A stretch of 36,629 nucleotides of DNA. Source: Bacteroidia bacterium (GTDB lineage Bacteria; Bacteroidota; Bacteroidia; Bacteroidales; Prolixibacteraceae). Position numbers and translations under genes: made by a program. A model generated the notes under the pieces. It worked only from the letters and a program-made list of their open reading frames with translations, searched no databases and was not told where the DNA came from. How positions within the stretch are numbered: position 1 is the first letter of the stretch; each line of letters starts with the position of its first letter. Shown here in pieces: positions 1 to 8,471 of the stretch. The DNA is taken from contig JAPLDS010000063.1 in NCBI GenBank assembly GCA_026391295.1, forward strand, positions 27,346 to 63,974, written 5' to 3'.

Positions 1-1132
1 CTTAAATAGTAAGTTTATTAGTGGTTTTCAGTCGATTTATCCTTTTTCTAATGAGCACCTATTTTTTGGCAATGAGGATGGTTTTGTCCATTATTCTCCC
101 GCTGCACATTTTAGTTATAATCCTGAATTTACAACCTATATTACCAAGGCAGTAGCTTTAAATATAGATAGCACTTTTTACTATGGGAACGTACTTCATT
201 CTGAAAAGGGACTAGCAAGCAGGAAGTATACTTTCAACTATAAGAAGAATGCGTTTAAATTCTACTATTCTTCGCCGATTTACGACAATTCAGGTAGTGT
301 AGAATATAGTTTTAAATTATCTGGTCTGAATAATGAATGGTCAGCATGGAGTAGTTCTGCCTCTGTGGAGTTTGCATTGTTGCCTGAAGGTAACTATGGA
401 TTTAATGTTAAAGCTCGAAATTCATTGGGTGTTGAGAGTCGCAGTGATGAACTGCTCTTTGTGGTAAGTCCTCCCTGGTATCGATCGCCTTTGGCTATTG
501 CATTCTATGTTGTACTTGTTTTATTGGTTACCGCCCTTTTTATTTGGTTGTTTTTCAAGAGATTGGAGGTTTCTCGACGTAAAGATCGCTTGCGTCACTT
601 GCGCGATTATCGTCAGAAGGAGAATGATTATATCCAGCAAGCCGCTCTAGCTGAACGTAAGATCATTGAGTTAAAGAATGAGAAGCTAAAAAATGAGATG
701 ATTCATCGAGATAAAGAATTGGCCAATCAGACCATGGATTTAATTCATAAGAACAAGTTTTTGTCAAAAATAAAGGAGGATCTGGAAAAGATAAAAGATG
801 TTTCCTCTGACGATCACCTGAAAGGTAAGATCTCCTCGTTGGTTTCAAAGATTAGTAAAGATGTAGATCATAATAAGCAATGGGAGGTCTTCGAGACGGC
901 TTTTGATGAGGTGCACGAGGATTTTCTAAATCGACTAAAAGCCCGATTCCCAGCATTGACTCCTAAAGAGTTGCGATTGTGTGCCTATTTGCGAATGAAT
1001 ATCTCAACTAAAGAGATTGCACCATTGATGAATATTTCAATTCGAGGAGTTGAAATCTGTCGTTATCGGGTTCGTAAAAAACTTAACATTGATCGAGATA
1101 CCAATCTCACAAGCCTTATAATTAATCTTTAG
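1..1132 (+). CDS. Y_Y_Y-domain, membrane-spanning LuxR-type transcriptional regulator (3' part)
   Basis: The reading frame is open from base 2, so the gene begins left of the window; 376 residues are visible. Visible residues 102-142 look like a Y_Y_Y beta-sandwich (FKLSGLNNEWSAWS, then LPEGNYGFNVKA), the domain that normally follows beta-propeller repeats in Bacteroidota glycan sensors. One membrane helix lies near 163-186, followed by a charged coiled coil near 190-265. The C-terminus (319-376) is a LuxR/GerE-like helix-turn-helix starting LTPKELRLCAYL. No histidine kinase or receiver domain lies between membrane and HTH, so it should pass a periplasmic signal directly to DNA as a one-piece regulator, unlike hybrid two-component systems. 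It precedes susC by 311 bp on the same strand and probably controls that locus; this is inferred from position. The propeller itself is outside the window. Confidence 0.85.
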   Translation, partial: LNSKFISGFQSIYPFSNEHLFFGNEDGFVHYSPAAHFSYNPEFTTYITKAVALNIDSTFYYGNVLHSEKGLASRKYTFNYKKNAFKFYYSSPIYDNSGSVEYSFKLSGLNNEWSAWSSSASVEFALLPEGNYGFNVKARNSLGVESRSDELLFVVSPPWYRSPLAIAFYVVLVLLVTALFIWLFFKRLEVSRRKDRLRHLRDYRQKENDYIQQAALAERKIIELKNEKLKNEMIHRDKELANQTMDLIHKNKFLSKIKEDLEKIKDVSSDDHLKGKISSLVSKISKDVDHNKQWEVFETAFDEVHEDFLNRLKARFPALTPKELRLCAYLRMNISTKEIAPLMNISIRGVEICRYRVRKKLNIDRDTNLTSLIINL

Positions 1133-1443
1133 TTAACATTTCAACTTTGTAGTATTTATTTTTATTATATCGTGTATTGTGGTATAGGATATAAATTATT
1201 TAAATAATTATATATCAATTAATTGTGCATTTTTTGATGTATTTGTGATGTAATAATAATTTAGACTTGATGTATTAATGTTGTATATATTTCATGTTTA
1301 ATATGCTTTTTAATACTTTAATTTGCGTCATAAAATTTAAATCAATGTTAATTTATCGCCATCTTAACATTAACTAATCCAAATATTTTGGCGTAAATTA
1401 GAAACTAAGTTTTCATTAACTATTTTCAAAATTCTATTCATTT
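1133..1443 (+). promoter_or_regulatory. AT-rich susC upstream region with two inverted repeats
   Basis: This 311-bp gap between regulator and susC holds no gene. It contains a perfect 16-bp AT-only palindrome (AATTATTTAAATAATT, 1194-1209) and a second inverted repeat, CCAAA-TAT-TTTGG (1379-1391), 53 bp before the susC start. Either could be the regulator's operator. The second also contains a near match (TATTTTGG) to the Bacteroidota -7 element TAnnTTTG, but I see no -33 element at the right spacing. The promoter must lie here because the SusCD genes need an inducible start, but its exact position is not resolved. Confidence 0.4.
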
Positions 1444-4400
1444 ATGAAAAAAACAATTTTAGTTCTTCTAGTTCTTGTGTGCTCCTTGTTCGGTTATGGA
1501 CAGAGTATACAAGTAAAGGGGGTTGTTTCTTCAGCTGAAGATAAACAACCTATTCCGGGAGTCAGTGTTGTTGTAAAAGGGACAACTACGGGCACCATTA
1601 CAAATCTTGATGGGTCTTATACCTTAAGCGCTCCTCAGAATGCAACATTAGTATTCTCTTTTGTAGGTTTAACTTCACAAGATGTGGCTGTCAATGGTCG
1701 TAATTCGGTGGATGTGGCCTTGGCCTCTACGGTATCTAGTATCGATGAGGTTGTTGTCGTTGGTTATGGTACACAAAAGAAAAGTGTAGTGACTGGTGCA
1801 ATCTCAAGTGTTAAAGCAAAAGACCTTGAAAAACTTTCTCCTGGAGCACCAGAACGTGCTTTACAAGGAAGAGTGGCAGGGGTTACAGTTGCTGCTAACT
1901 CGGGTGAGCCTGGTACCGGATACACCATTCGTGTCAGAGGTATTACAACATTTGGTGGTGGAAATAATCCGTTATGGGTTGTGGATGGAATCGTTGTCGA
2001 TGCCGGTGGTATTAATTATCTAAATCAATCGGACATTGAATCAATTGAAGTTCTTAAGGATGCTGCTTCTGCTGCGATCTATGGAACACGAGCTGCAACA
2101 GGTGTAATTCTTGTGACCACCAAAAAAGGTTCAGCAGGTAAATTAACTGTTAATTACAGCGGCTTCTATGGTACTTCTAGTCCAGCGAAAACGCTTAATA
2201 TGCTTAATGCTACTCAGTATGGTACTCTTTTAAATGAGCGCTCGTTTACAGGTGGTGGAGATATTATCTTCCCTAACGTCGCTTCTTTAGGAGAAGGTAC
2301 AAACTGGCAAAAGGCTATTTTCAATAACAATGCTCATCGTTCGAATCACGAATTGAGTATGAGTGGTGGAAATGACAAGTCGACTTTTTACCTGTCATTT
2401 GGTATTCAAGATCAACAAGGTATTGTTGCTTCTGATATCTCAAATTTCACTCAAAAGAATTTCCGCCTAAACTCAACTCATAAACTATCTAAGATTTTTA
2501 CGTTCGGTCAAACTATCGGTTATACCCATCAGAAAAAATTAGGTATTGGAAATACGAACAGTGAATTTGGTGGACCGCTTTCTTCTGCTATCAATCTTGA
2601 TCCGGTAACGAAATTGATTATAACAGATTCAGCTGTTGCTAATTCTTCACCTTATAGCAATAATCCTGTCGTTCGCGATGCAAATGGTAATCCTTATGGT
2701 ATTTCTAGCATTGTTGGTCAGGAGATGACTAACCCACTTGCTTACATTAAAACTCGATTAGGTTCTTTCGGATGGTCTGATAATTTTGTAGGTAACACCT
2801 ATTTACAAGCTAATATTACGAAAGACATCGTGGTTAAATCTTCTTTAGGTGCTAAGATGGCCTATTGGGGAGACCAAGGTTTTTCTCCAGTATCCTACCT
2901 AAGTGCAACGAATTCAGTTCAGAAGAACAATATCTACAAGTCTAACAGTAATGTACTGAACTATAATTTAGAGAATACAATTAGCTATTCGAAAAAGATT
3001 AGTGACCATAGCTTCAATATCTTATTAGGTCAGGGAGCTTATGTTGACAATATCGGAGGATATACTGGTGTGGCTCTTTATGATTTGCCTGTTACTAGTT
3101 ACAAGGATGCTTCTTTTAGTTTTAATATTCCAGATTCTAAAAATCGTGTAGGTGGAGCATACGACATGGTTGAACATCGTGTTACCTCTCTTTTTGCACG
3201 TGTGAATTACGACTATCAAGAGAAATATCTATTTACGGGTATCTATCGTCGTGATGGTTCTTCTAGATTTGGAGCGAATCATAAGTATGGTGTATTTCCA
3301 TACTTCTCTTTAGGTTGGGTTGTTTCAAAAGAAGAGTTCTGGAAAACGACTGAAATCATCAATTCTCTGAAAATTAGAGGTGGTTATGGTGTGGTAGGAA
3401 ATGATGCGATCAGTGATTTCGGTTACTTAGCAACCGTTGGTGGTGGTTTTAATTATGCAATTGGAAATACAGGTACAATTACACCTGGATATGCACCGAC
3501 ATCACTTGATAACCCTGGACTGCGTTGGGAGCAAACCTCTCAAGCTAACATTGGTTTCGATGCGCGTCTATTTAATGATTTAACAGTAACTGTTGACTAC
3601 TTTAATAAAAAGACTTCAGGTATCTTAAGACCAATTGTAATTCCTGGTTACGTAGGAGTATCATCTTCTCCAGTAGGTAATATTGCAGATATGGAGAATA
3701 GTGGACTTGAAGTTGAATTAGGTTATCGCAAGAAAATCGGAGAGGTTAACTTCTCTGCAAATGGTAACGTTGCTTATTTAAATAACAAAGTTACGTATGT
3801 GGCTTCTGATGCTAACTTTATTAATGGTGATGCAGCCTTCCAATCAATGGGTCCTGTAACAAGAACTCAAGTTGGACAATCTTATAACTCATTCTACGGA
3901 TTTAAGTCAAATGGTATTTTCCAAAATGCGGCTGAAATTGCTGCCTACACCAATTCAACAGGTGGACTTATTCAGTCAACTGCAAAACCAGGTGACTTTA
4001 AATGGGTTGATACCGATAAAGATGGTGTTATTACCGATAAGGATAAAACCTTCCTAGGAAGTAATATTCCTAAATATACTTATGGTTTGACTTTGAATTT
4101 AGACTACAAAGGATTTGACTTTATGATGTTTGCACAAGGGACCGCCGGAAGTAAAATATTCCAAGGATTACGTCGTTTAGATATTGGTAATTCAAACTGG
4201 CAAGCAGTTGCAATGAGTCGTTGGACAGGTGATGGTACCTCAAATACTTATCCTCGTCTTACCAGCAACGATACGAATGGCAACTTTGGTAAGATGTCTG
4301 ATTTCTATCTAGAAAATGGCGATTACCTGCGTCTTAAAGTTGTTCAACTTGGCTACTCGTTGCCAAGCAGTGTATACAGTAAAATAGGTTTGTCAAAACT

Positions 4401-4548
4401 AAGAGTTTACGTAAGCGCAGAGAATTTATTGACCATCACAAAATACACAGGTTACGATCCTGAAATTGGCGGTGGCGTGTTTGGTATAGATAAAGGTGTT
4501 TATCCTCAGGCTCGTTCTTTGATGCTTGGTGTTCAATTACAATTTTAA
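1444..4548 (+). CDS. SusC/RagA-family TonB-dependent outer-membrane transporter
   Basis: This 1034-residue protein is the outer-membrane barrel that, with SusD, imports oligosaccharides using TonB energy. It has an N-terminal signal peptide (about 1-19, ending in FGYG), a carboxypeptidase-like beta-sandwich at about 22-100 (GVVSSAEDKQPIPGVSVVVKG), the TonB box and start of plug at about residue 100 (DEVVVVGYGTQKK), the plug domain to about 230, and a long beta-barrel ending in the aromatic residue of VQLQF. The length is normal for the family. susD follows after 13 bp, so the two are co-transcribed. The start is the only ATG followed by a signal peptide. The substrate cannot be read from SusC itself; the downstream GH16 and GH30 enzymes suggest a mixed-linkage beta-1,3/1,6-glucan. 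Confidence 0.95.
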   Translation: MKKTILVLLVLVCSLFGYGQSIQVKGVVSSAEDKQPIPGVSVVVKGTTTGTITNLDGSYTLSAPQNATLVFSFVGLTSQDVAVNGRNSVDVALASTVSSIDEVVVVGYGTQKKSVVTGAISSVKAKDLEKLSPGAPERALQGRVAGVTVAANSGEPGTGYTIRVRGITTFGGGNNPLWVVDGIVVDAGGINYLNQSDIESIEVLKDAASAAIYGTRAATGVILVTTKKGSAGKLTVNYSGFYGTSSPAKTLNMLNATQYGTLLNERSFTGGGDIIFPNVASLGEGTNWQKAIFNNNAHRSNHELSMSGGNDKSTFYLSFGIQDQQGIVASDISNFTQKNFRLNSTHKLSKIFTFGQTIGYTHQKKLGIGNTNSEFGGPLSSAINLDPVTKLIITDSAVANSSPYSNNPVVRDANGNPYGISSIVGQEMTNPLAYIKTRLGSFGWSDNFVGNTYLQANITKDIVVKSSLGAKMAYWGDQGFSPVSYLSATNSVQKNNIYKSNSNVLNYNLENTISYSKKISDHSFNILLGQGAYVDNIGGYTGVALYDLPVTSYKDASFSFNIPDSKNRVGGAYDMVEHRVTSLFARVNYDYQEKYLFTGIYRRDGSSRFGANHKYGVFPYFSLGWVVSKEEFWKTTEIINSLKIRGGYGVVGNDAISDFGYLATVGGGFNYAIGNTGTITPGYAPTSLDNPGLRWEQTSQANIGFDARLFNDLTVTVDYFNKKTSGILRPIVIPGYVGVSSSPVGNIADMENSGLEVELGYRKKIGEVNFSANGNVAYLNNKVTYVASDANFINGDAAFQSMGPVTRTQVGQSYNSFYGFKSNGIFQNAAEIAAYTNSTGGLIQSTAKPGDFKWVDTDKDGVITDKDKTFLGSNIPKYTYGLTLNLDYKGFDFMMFAQGTAGSKIFQGLRRLDIGNSNWQAVAMSRWTGDGTSNTYPRLTSNDTNGNFGKMSDFYLENGDYLRLKVVQLGYSLPSSVYSKIGLSKLRVYVSAENLLTITKYTGYDPEIGGGVFGIDKGVYPQARSLMLGVQLQF

Positions 4549-4561
4549 AAAATAGAGAGAT

Positions 4562-6076
4562 ATGAAACAAAAAGTAAGTAGTTACTTATCTATAGCAGCA
4601 GCACTAATGATTTCATTGGTCTCCTGCGAAAAAGGGTTTGTTGATATTCAACCCAAAGGACAGTTCCTTTCAGGGAATTACTACGCAGATAAAGACCAGG
4701 CTTATGCAGCTCTTGTTGGAGTCTACGATATGGTACATAAAAATTCAGGTGGTTTCGAAAATATGATCACCATGATGAATGCTGGTTCTGATGATAACTT
4801 TGCTGGCGGTGGTGGTCCAACTGATGGTGCCGGAATTCATGGCTTCAGTAATTTTACTATGACTTCTCTAATAATGCCAGGCAGTTTCTGGAACGATTAT
4901 TATCAAGGGATTTTTAAAGCGAACACCTTGCTTTCAAAAATTGAAAAGGTTACTATGGATGCCGCGTTGAAAACAAGATTTGCCGCAGAATCAAAAGCAT
5001 TGCGTGCATATTACTATTTCAACTTGGAGATCATGTTTAAAAACATTCCATTGATCCTTGATCCTATATCTGCAACTGATATGTATCAAGTTGTTCAGGC
5101 AACTCCAACGGCTGTCTATACACAGATTGAGAAAGATTTAACTGAAGCTATTGTTAATCTTCCTGCTACCGTGCCGGTTGCTACTGAAGGGGGTCGATTT
5201 ACAAAAGGCGCTGCTCAGGCTTTGCTTGGCAAAGTTTATCTGTACGATAAGAAAAACGCGCTAGCAGCAGCTCAACTTGCAGATGTAAATGGTACTCCAG
5301 GGGGAACAAGTCAATATGGCTATAAACTTGTATCAAGTTTTGCTTCTCTATGGTCTCCTGCTAATAAGTTTAACACCGAGGCTATCCTTGAAGTTTCTCA
5401 CAGCAGTGTTGGAAGCTCTGGTTGGGGTAACTGGGGAAGTGGAAGTGATGAAGGAAACACAGTCAATGTGATGGTGGGTCCACGTAACTACGTGAAAATT
5501 GGAGCTGGCGCACCAGATCTTCCTTCAGGTTGGAGTTTTAACGTGTTTACTCAGGATTTCTACGATGTGATTAAAACTGATCCTCGATTTGCTGCAACAG
5601 TTCTGGATATGAAAACGTTACAAGCTACAAATCAAGCTAATTATATTGGTGGAGACCAGAATACAGGTTATTTCCTGAACAAGTTTATGCCAAGACAATC
5701 AGATGTTTCTACAGGATCAGGTGATGCAGTTCTTAATTACAAACAAGATACGTATGCGATCCGTCTTGCTGACACTTATTTATTAGAAGCTGAAGCTTTA
5801 GGCGCCACAGGTGCTAGAGCGCAAGCTTTACTTGATGCTGTTAGAGTAAGAGCTGGATTGCCTTCAGTTCCTGTCTCTTTGGCTGCAATCAAAGCAGAAA
5901 GAAGATTAGAACTAGCAGGTGAAGGATATCGTTTCTTCGATCTTGTACGTTGGGGTGATGCTAGTGCGAAATTGGCAAGCAGAGGTTTTGTGGCTGGTAA
6001 ACATGAGATCTTTCCAATTCCTTTCCGCGAATTGCAAGGTACCAAACTGGTTCAGAATCCAGGTTATACCAATTAA
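4562..6076 (+). CDS. SusD/RagB-family glycan-binding outer-membrane lipoprotein
   Basis: This 504-residue surface lipoprotein partners SusC and forms the lid over its channel. A lipoprotein signal ends at Cys22 (LVSCEKG). The N-terminal TPR-like region includes the typical motif with FWNDYYQGIFKANTLL, and the C-terminus has the conserved SusD ending: ERRLELAGEGYRFFDLVRWG followed by the IPFRE region and an NPGY-like end. Length and domain order are complete, with no disruption. It lies 13 bp after susC and 34 bp before the next lipoprotein gene, so one operon is expected. It should bind the same glucan targeted by the GH16 and GH30 enzymes, but the binding residues are not recognisable by eye. 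Confidence 0.95.
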   Translation: MKQKVSSYLSIAAALMISLVSCEKGFVDIQPKGQFLSGNYYADKDQAYAALVGVYDMVHKNSGGFENMITMMNAGSDDNFAGGGGPTDGAGIHGFSNFTMTSLIMPGSFWNDYYQGIFKANTLLSKIEKVTMDAALKTRFAAESKALRAYYYFNLEIMFKNIPLILDPISATDMYQVVQATPTAVYTQIEKDLTEAIVNLPATVPVATEGGRFTKGAAQALLGKVYLYDKKNALAAAQLADVNGTPGGTSQYGYKLVSSFASLWSPANKFNTEAILEVSHSSVGSSGWGNWGSGSDEGNTVNVMVGPRNYVKIGAGAPDLPSGWSFNVFTQDFYDVIKTDPRFAATVLDMKTLQATNQANYIGGDQNTGYFLNKFMPRQSDVSTGSGDAVLNYKQDTYAIRLADTYLLEAEALGATGARAQALLDAVRVRAGLPSVPVSLAAIKAERRLELAGEGYRFFDLVRWGDASAKLASRGFVAGKHEIFPIPFRELQGTKLVQNPGYTN

Positions 6077-6110
6077 TTTTCAATAAAATAACTGATTAAA
6101 AAGTTTATAT

Positions 6111-6986
6111 ATGAAAAATAGGATGTTAAAATCAATCAATATTTGGGTGGTACTGCTTAGCTTATTAAGCGTTTCACTTAACTATAGCTGTAAGGAATCA
6201 ACTTACAGTTTAGATACGCCGCCGACAGCTACTCAAGTTGTTATTGAAAAAGTCGCGGGTGCTGATGCCAATCACTGGATTCTTAGAAATAAATCTACCA
6301 CAACTGGTATTGCTTATTGGGACCTAGGAAATGGTGCAAAGGTATCAGGTAATGAGGTTATCGTTTTCTATCCTGATGTCGATACTTATACTATAACCTT
6401 AACCCTTGTAACCAACGGAGGTATGGCAACTTCTTCAGTGATCCATTCTCAAACTGTTGCTGATCCAAAATCTGGAAACCTTGTTAAAGGTGGTAAGCTA
6501 GCTACACCAGCTGATATTGCTCAATGGACTATTCAGCGAATTAACAATATGGATGCTTCTATAGTATTCGCAGGTGGTTGGGCAACTGTTGATAATACTC
6601 CTTGGACCTGGGGTCAAATTGCAATCTACCAACCAATACAAGTGGTTGCTGGTCAGAAATACAAGGTTGATCTTGCGTTTAAAACCAAGGGAGTTACCAA
6701 TGGTTGGTTCAAGGTTTATGCTTGTACTTCTCAGCCTGTACAAATGACTGAATACACTGGTAATATTCTCGTGGGAGAAATTGGAATTTGGGGCGATTGG
6801 GCTACCCAAGGACCTCCATTGTCAGGATTGTTCTCGAACATTAATAACCCAGACTCTGGACTTAAAAGTGGTGGTATTGTCACATTTACAACTAGCGGTA
6901 CTATTTGGCTTGAAATTCAAGCTGGCGCGATGGAATTAAATGATGGTGTATCGTTTACCAATATCTCATTTAGAGGGGTACAATAG
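6111..6986 (+). CDS. Surface lipoprotein with PKD-like domain, probable glycan-binding protein
   Basis: This 291-residue lipoprotein has its lipobox cysteine at position 27 (NYSC). A PKD-like Ig fold at about 37-125 (WILRNKSTTTGIAYWDLGNG, then the YTITLTL strand) is followed by a C-terminal beta-sandwich resembling carbohydrate-binding modules (GQKYKVDLAFKTKGVTNGWFKVY). It holds no recognisable catalytic motif. Its place directly after susD and before secreted glycosidases matches the surface glycan-binding proteins (SusE/F or SGBP position) of other loci. It is likely to be surface exposed and to help catch polysaccharide. A strong hairpin follows the stop codon, so susC-susD-this gene probably forms a unit that is transcribed more strongly than the enzyme genes. 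The ligand is not known. Confidence 0.8.
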   Translation: MKNRMLKSINIWVVLLSLLSVSLNYSCKESTYSLDTPPTATQVVIEKVAGADANHWILRNKSTTTGIAYWDLGNGAKVSGNEVIVFYPDVDTYTITLTLVTNGGMATSSVIHSQTVADPKSGNLVKGGKLATPADIAQWTIQRINNMDASIVFAGGWATVDNTPWTWGQIAIYQPIQVVAGQKYKVDLAFKTKGVTNGWFKVYACTSQPVQMTEYTGNILVGEIGIWGDWATQGPPLSGLFSNINNPDSGLKSGGIVTFTTSGTIWLEIQAGAMELNDGVSFTNISFRGVQ

Positions 6987-6990
6987 GTAA

Positions 6991-7045
6991 TTTAACAACA
7001 GCCCAAAATAGAAACTATTGAGGGCTGTTGTTAAAATATTTTTAA
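6991..7045 (+). terminator. Strong hairpin after the SusCD operon
   Basis: A perfect 14-bp stem (6991-7004 with 7022-7035, outer arm TTTAACAACAGCCC) encloses a 17-nt loop that itself contains a 5-bp stem (AATAG/CTATT). A short T-rich stretch follows. It begins 5 bp after the lipoprotein stop codon and is probably an intrinsic terminator or a 3' stabilising hairpin that lowers expression of the downstream glycosidases. Confidence 0.75.
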
Positions 7046-7161
7046 TAGGCAATTCACTTTAATCATCGTGTGAATTTCGCTTGATGGCGAAATAGGTACG
7101 TGAAATTTCGAGGTGTATTCGTGTGCTTAGTTTCCTCTTTTATCCTTAGAAAATATATTTT

Positions 7162-7198
7162 ATAGCCGGTCAACTTAAAAGATTGGTCGGCTATTTTT
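7162..7198 (+). terminator. Terminator-like hairpin in the leader of the first GH16 gene
   Basis: ATAGCCGGTCAA (7162-7173) pairs with TTGGTCGGCTAT (7183-7194) through 12 bp with two G-U pairs, followed by TTTT. It ends 20 bp before the GH16 ATG at 7219. The position suggests an attenuator or second terminator. It also argues against the in-frame TTG at 7183 as the start, because that codon lies inside the stem. Confidence 0.5.
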
Positions 7199-7218
7199 AC
7201 CCTATTGTGTTGCGTATT

Positions 7219-8418
7219 ATGAATGGTTCTCGAGTCTATTTACTCCTTTTATTCTGTTTGGTTTTATTGAGTTGCAGTAAATCAAATAATTCAGCCCCAA
7301 CTCCTGTTTCGGTAACCTCTACTTTAACTGTTGTAGATGTTATTCAAGCACGAGAAAGTAAGATTGTCTCATCTTTTCGTTTTTTTATCAATGTATCCCC
7401 AGTTAATCCGCAGGATATAAAGGTGAATTATACCACAAAAGATGGCACTGCAGTAGGAGGCAAGGATTATGTTCCAACTTCGGGAACTTTAACCATTGCT
7501 GCGAATAAAAGTTTTGCATACGTTGATATCAACGTATTAGCTGATAGTCTAAGGCAGGCAGTCCAGACCTTTACCCTTGAACTAACTGCCCCAGTCAATG
7601 CAACTTTGGTGGGGACAGGAAAAGCTACCGCAACAATTCAGAACGATGGAACCTATTTGCCGACAGATAATACCGGCTATTCTACACCATCGTCGTATCC
7701 TGGTTATACATTGGCTTGGAGTGACGAATTTTCGGCAAGATCTTTAGACCTTACAGCTTGGAATCAGGAAATTGGAAATGGGGCTAATGGTTGGGGAAAC
7801 CACGAATTGGAATATTACACCAATAGCACTAAAAATTCATTTCTTTCAAATGGAAACCTAATCATTGAAGCACGAAAAGAGGCTATCTCTGGTTTTAATT
7901 ACTCATCGGCTAGGTTGACGACTCAAGGTAAAAAGAGTTTTAAATATGGAAGGATTGATATCAGAGCAAAACTTCCAGTCGCAAAAGGGATGTGGCCTGC
8001 TTTGTGGATGCTGGGAAGTAATATCACATCTGTTCCTTGGCCTGGTTGTGGCGAAATAGATATCATGGAATTGGTAGGTTCTGCTCCCTCCAATATTAAG
8101 GCAACCTTGCATTGGAAAGATGGTGCTGGAAATCATGCCTCAAAAGGTGCGGACTATACCCTGTCAGGGGGTAATTTCTCACAGCAATTTCATGTGTTTA
8201 GTTTAATTTGGGTTAAGGATATGGTGAAATGTTATGTCGATGATCATTTAACTGCTACAGTAACAAGTACTGATCTTGGTGCGGTGACGAATCCATTTAA
8301 CGCCGATCAGTTTTTTATTTTTAATGTGGCCACCGGTGGAGATTGGCCTGGTCCGCCAGATCTGTCAACTTCTTTTCCGCAGCAAATGTTTGTCGATTAT
8401 GTAAGGGTCTTTCAATAG
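7219..8418 (+). CDS. GH16 beta-glucanase lipoprotein with Calx-beta domain
   Basis: This is a secreted endo-beta-glucanase, probably a beta-1,3-glucanase (laminarinase). I choose the ATG at 7219 (399 residues) because it begins directly at a lipoprotein signal with Cys19 (LLSCSKS); an earlier in-frame TTG lies in a hairpin. A Calx-beta domain spans about 38-140 (DGTAVGGKDYVPTSGTLTI, then FTLELTAP). The GH16 domain spans about 160-399, from LAWSDEFS to the family ending VDYVRVFQ. The catalytic signature GEIDIME is intact: E279 nucleophile, D281 and E284 acid/base. The Trp-rich cleft motif GWGNHELEYYTN is present. It is the only one of three GH16 genes here that is intact. Fine specificity within GH16 is not settled by the sequence I can read. 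Confidence 0.9.
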   Translation: MNGSRVYLLLLFCLVLLSCSKSNNSAPTPVSVTSTLTVVDVIQARESKIVSSFRFFINVSPVNPQDIKVNYTTKDGTAVGGKDYVPTSGTLTIAANKSFAYVDINVLADSLRQAVQTFTLELTAPVNATLVGTGKATATIQNDGTYLPTDNTGYSTPSSYPGYTLAWSDEFSARSLDLTAWNQEIGNGANGWGNHELEYYTNSTKNSFLSNGNLIIEARKEAISGFNYSSARLTTQGKKSFKYGRIDIRAKLPVAKGMWPALWMLGSNITSVPWPGCGEIDIMELVGSAPSNIKATLHWKDGAGNHASKGADYTLSGGNFSQQFHVFSLIWVKDMVKCYVDDHLTATVTSTDLGAVTNPFNADQFFIFNVATGGDWPGPPDLSTSFPQQMFVDYVRVFQ

Positions 8419-8429
8419 CAATTGCTATT
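8414..8429. repeat. 16-bp perfect palindrome over the GH16 stop codon
   Basis: AATAGCAATTGCTATT is a perfect palindrome that includes the TAG stop (8416-8418) of the first GH16 gene. As RNA it could form a 6-bp stem with an AATT loop between two glycosidase genes. A role in mRNA processing or protein binding is a guess. Confidence 0.35.
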
Positions 8430-8471
8430 CGTAAAGGCTTAATAGAATTTAATTAATACTAAAAAAATTGT

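Noticed and set aside
7183-7218. TTG at 7183 as start of the first GH16 gene
   Set aside because: It lies inside the terminator-like stem and would put twelve residues before a standard lipoprotein signal that starts at the ATG 7219.
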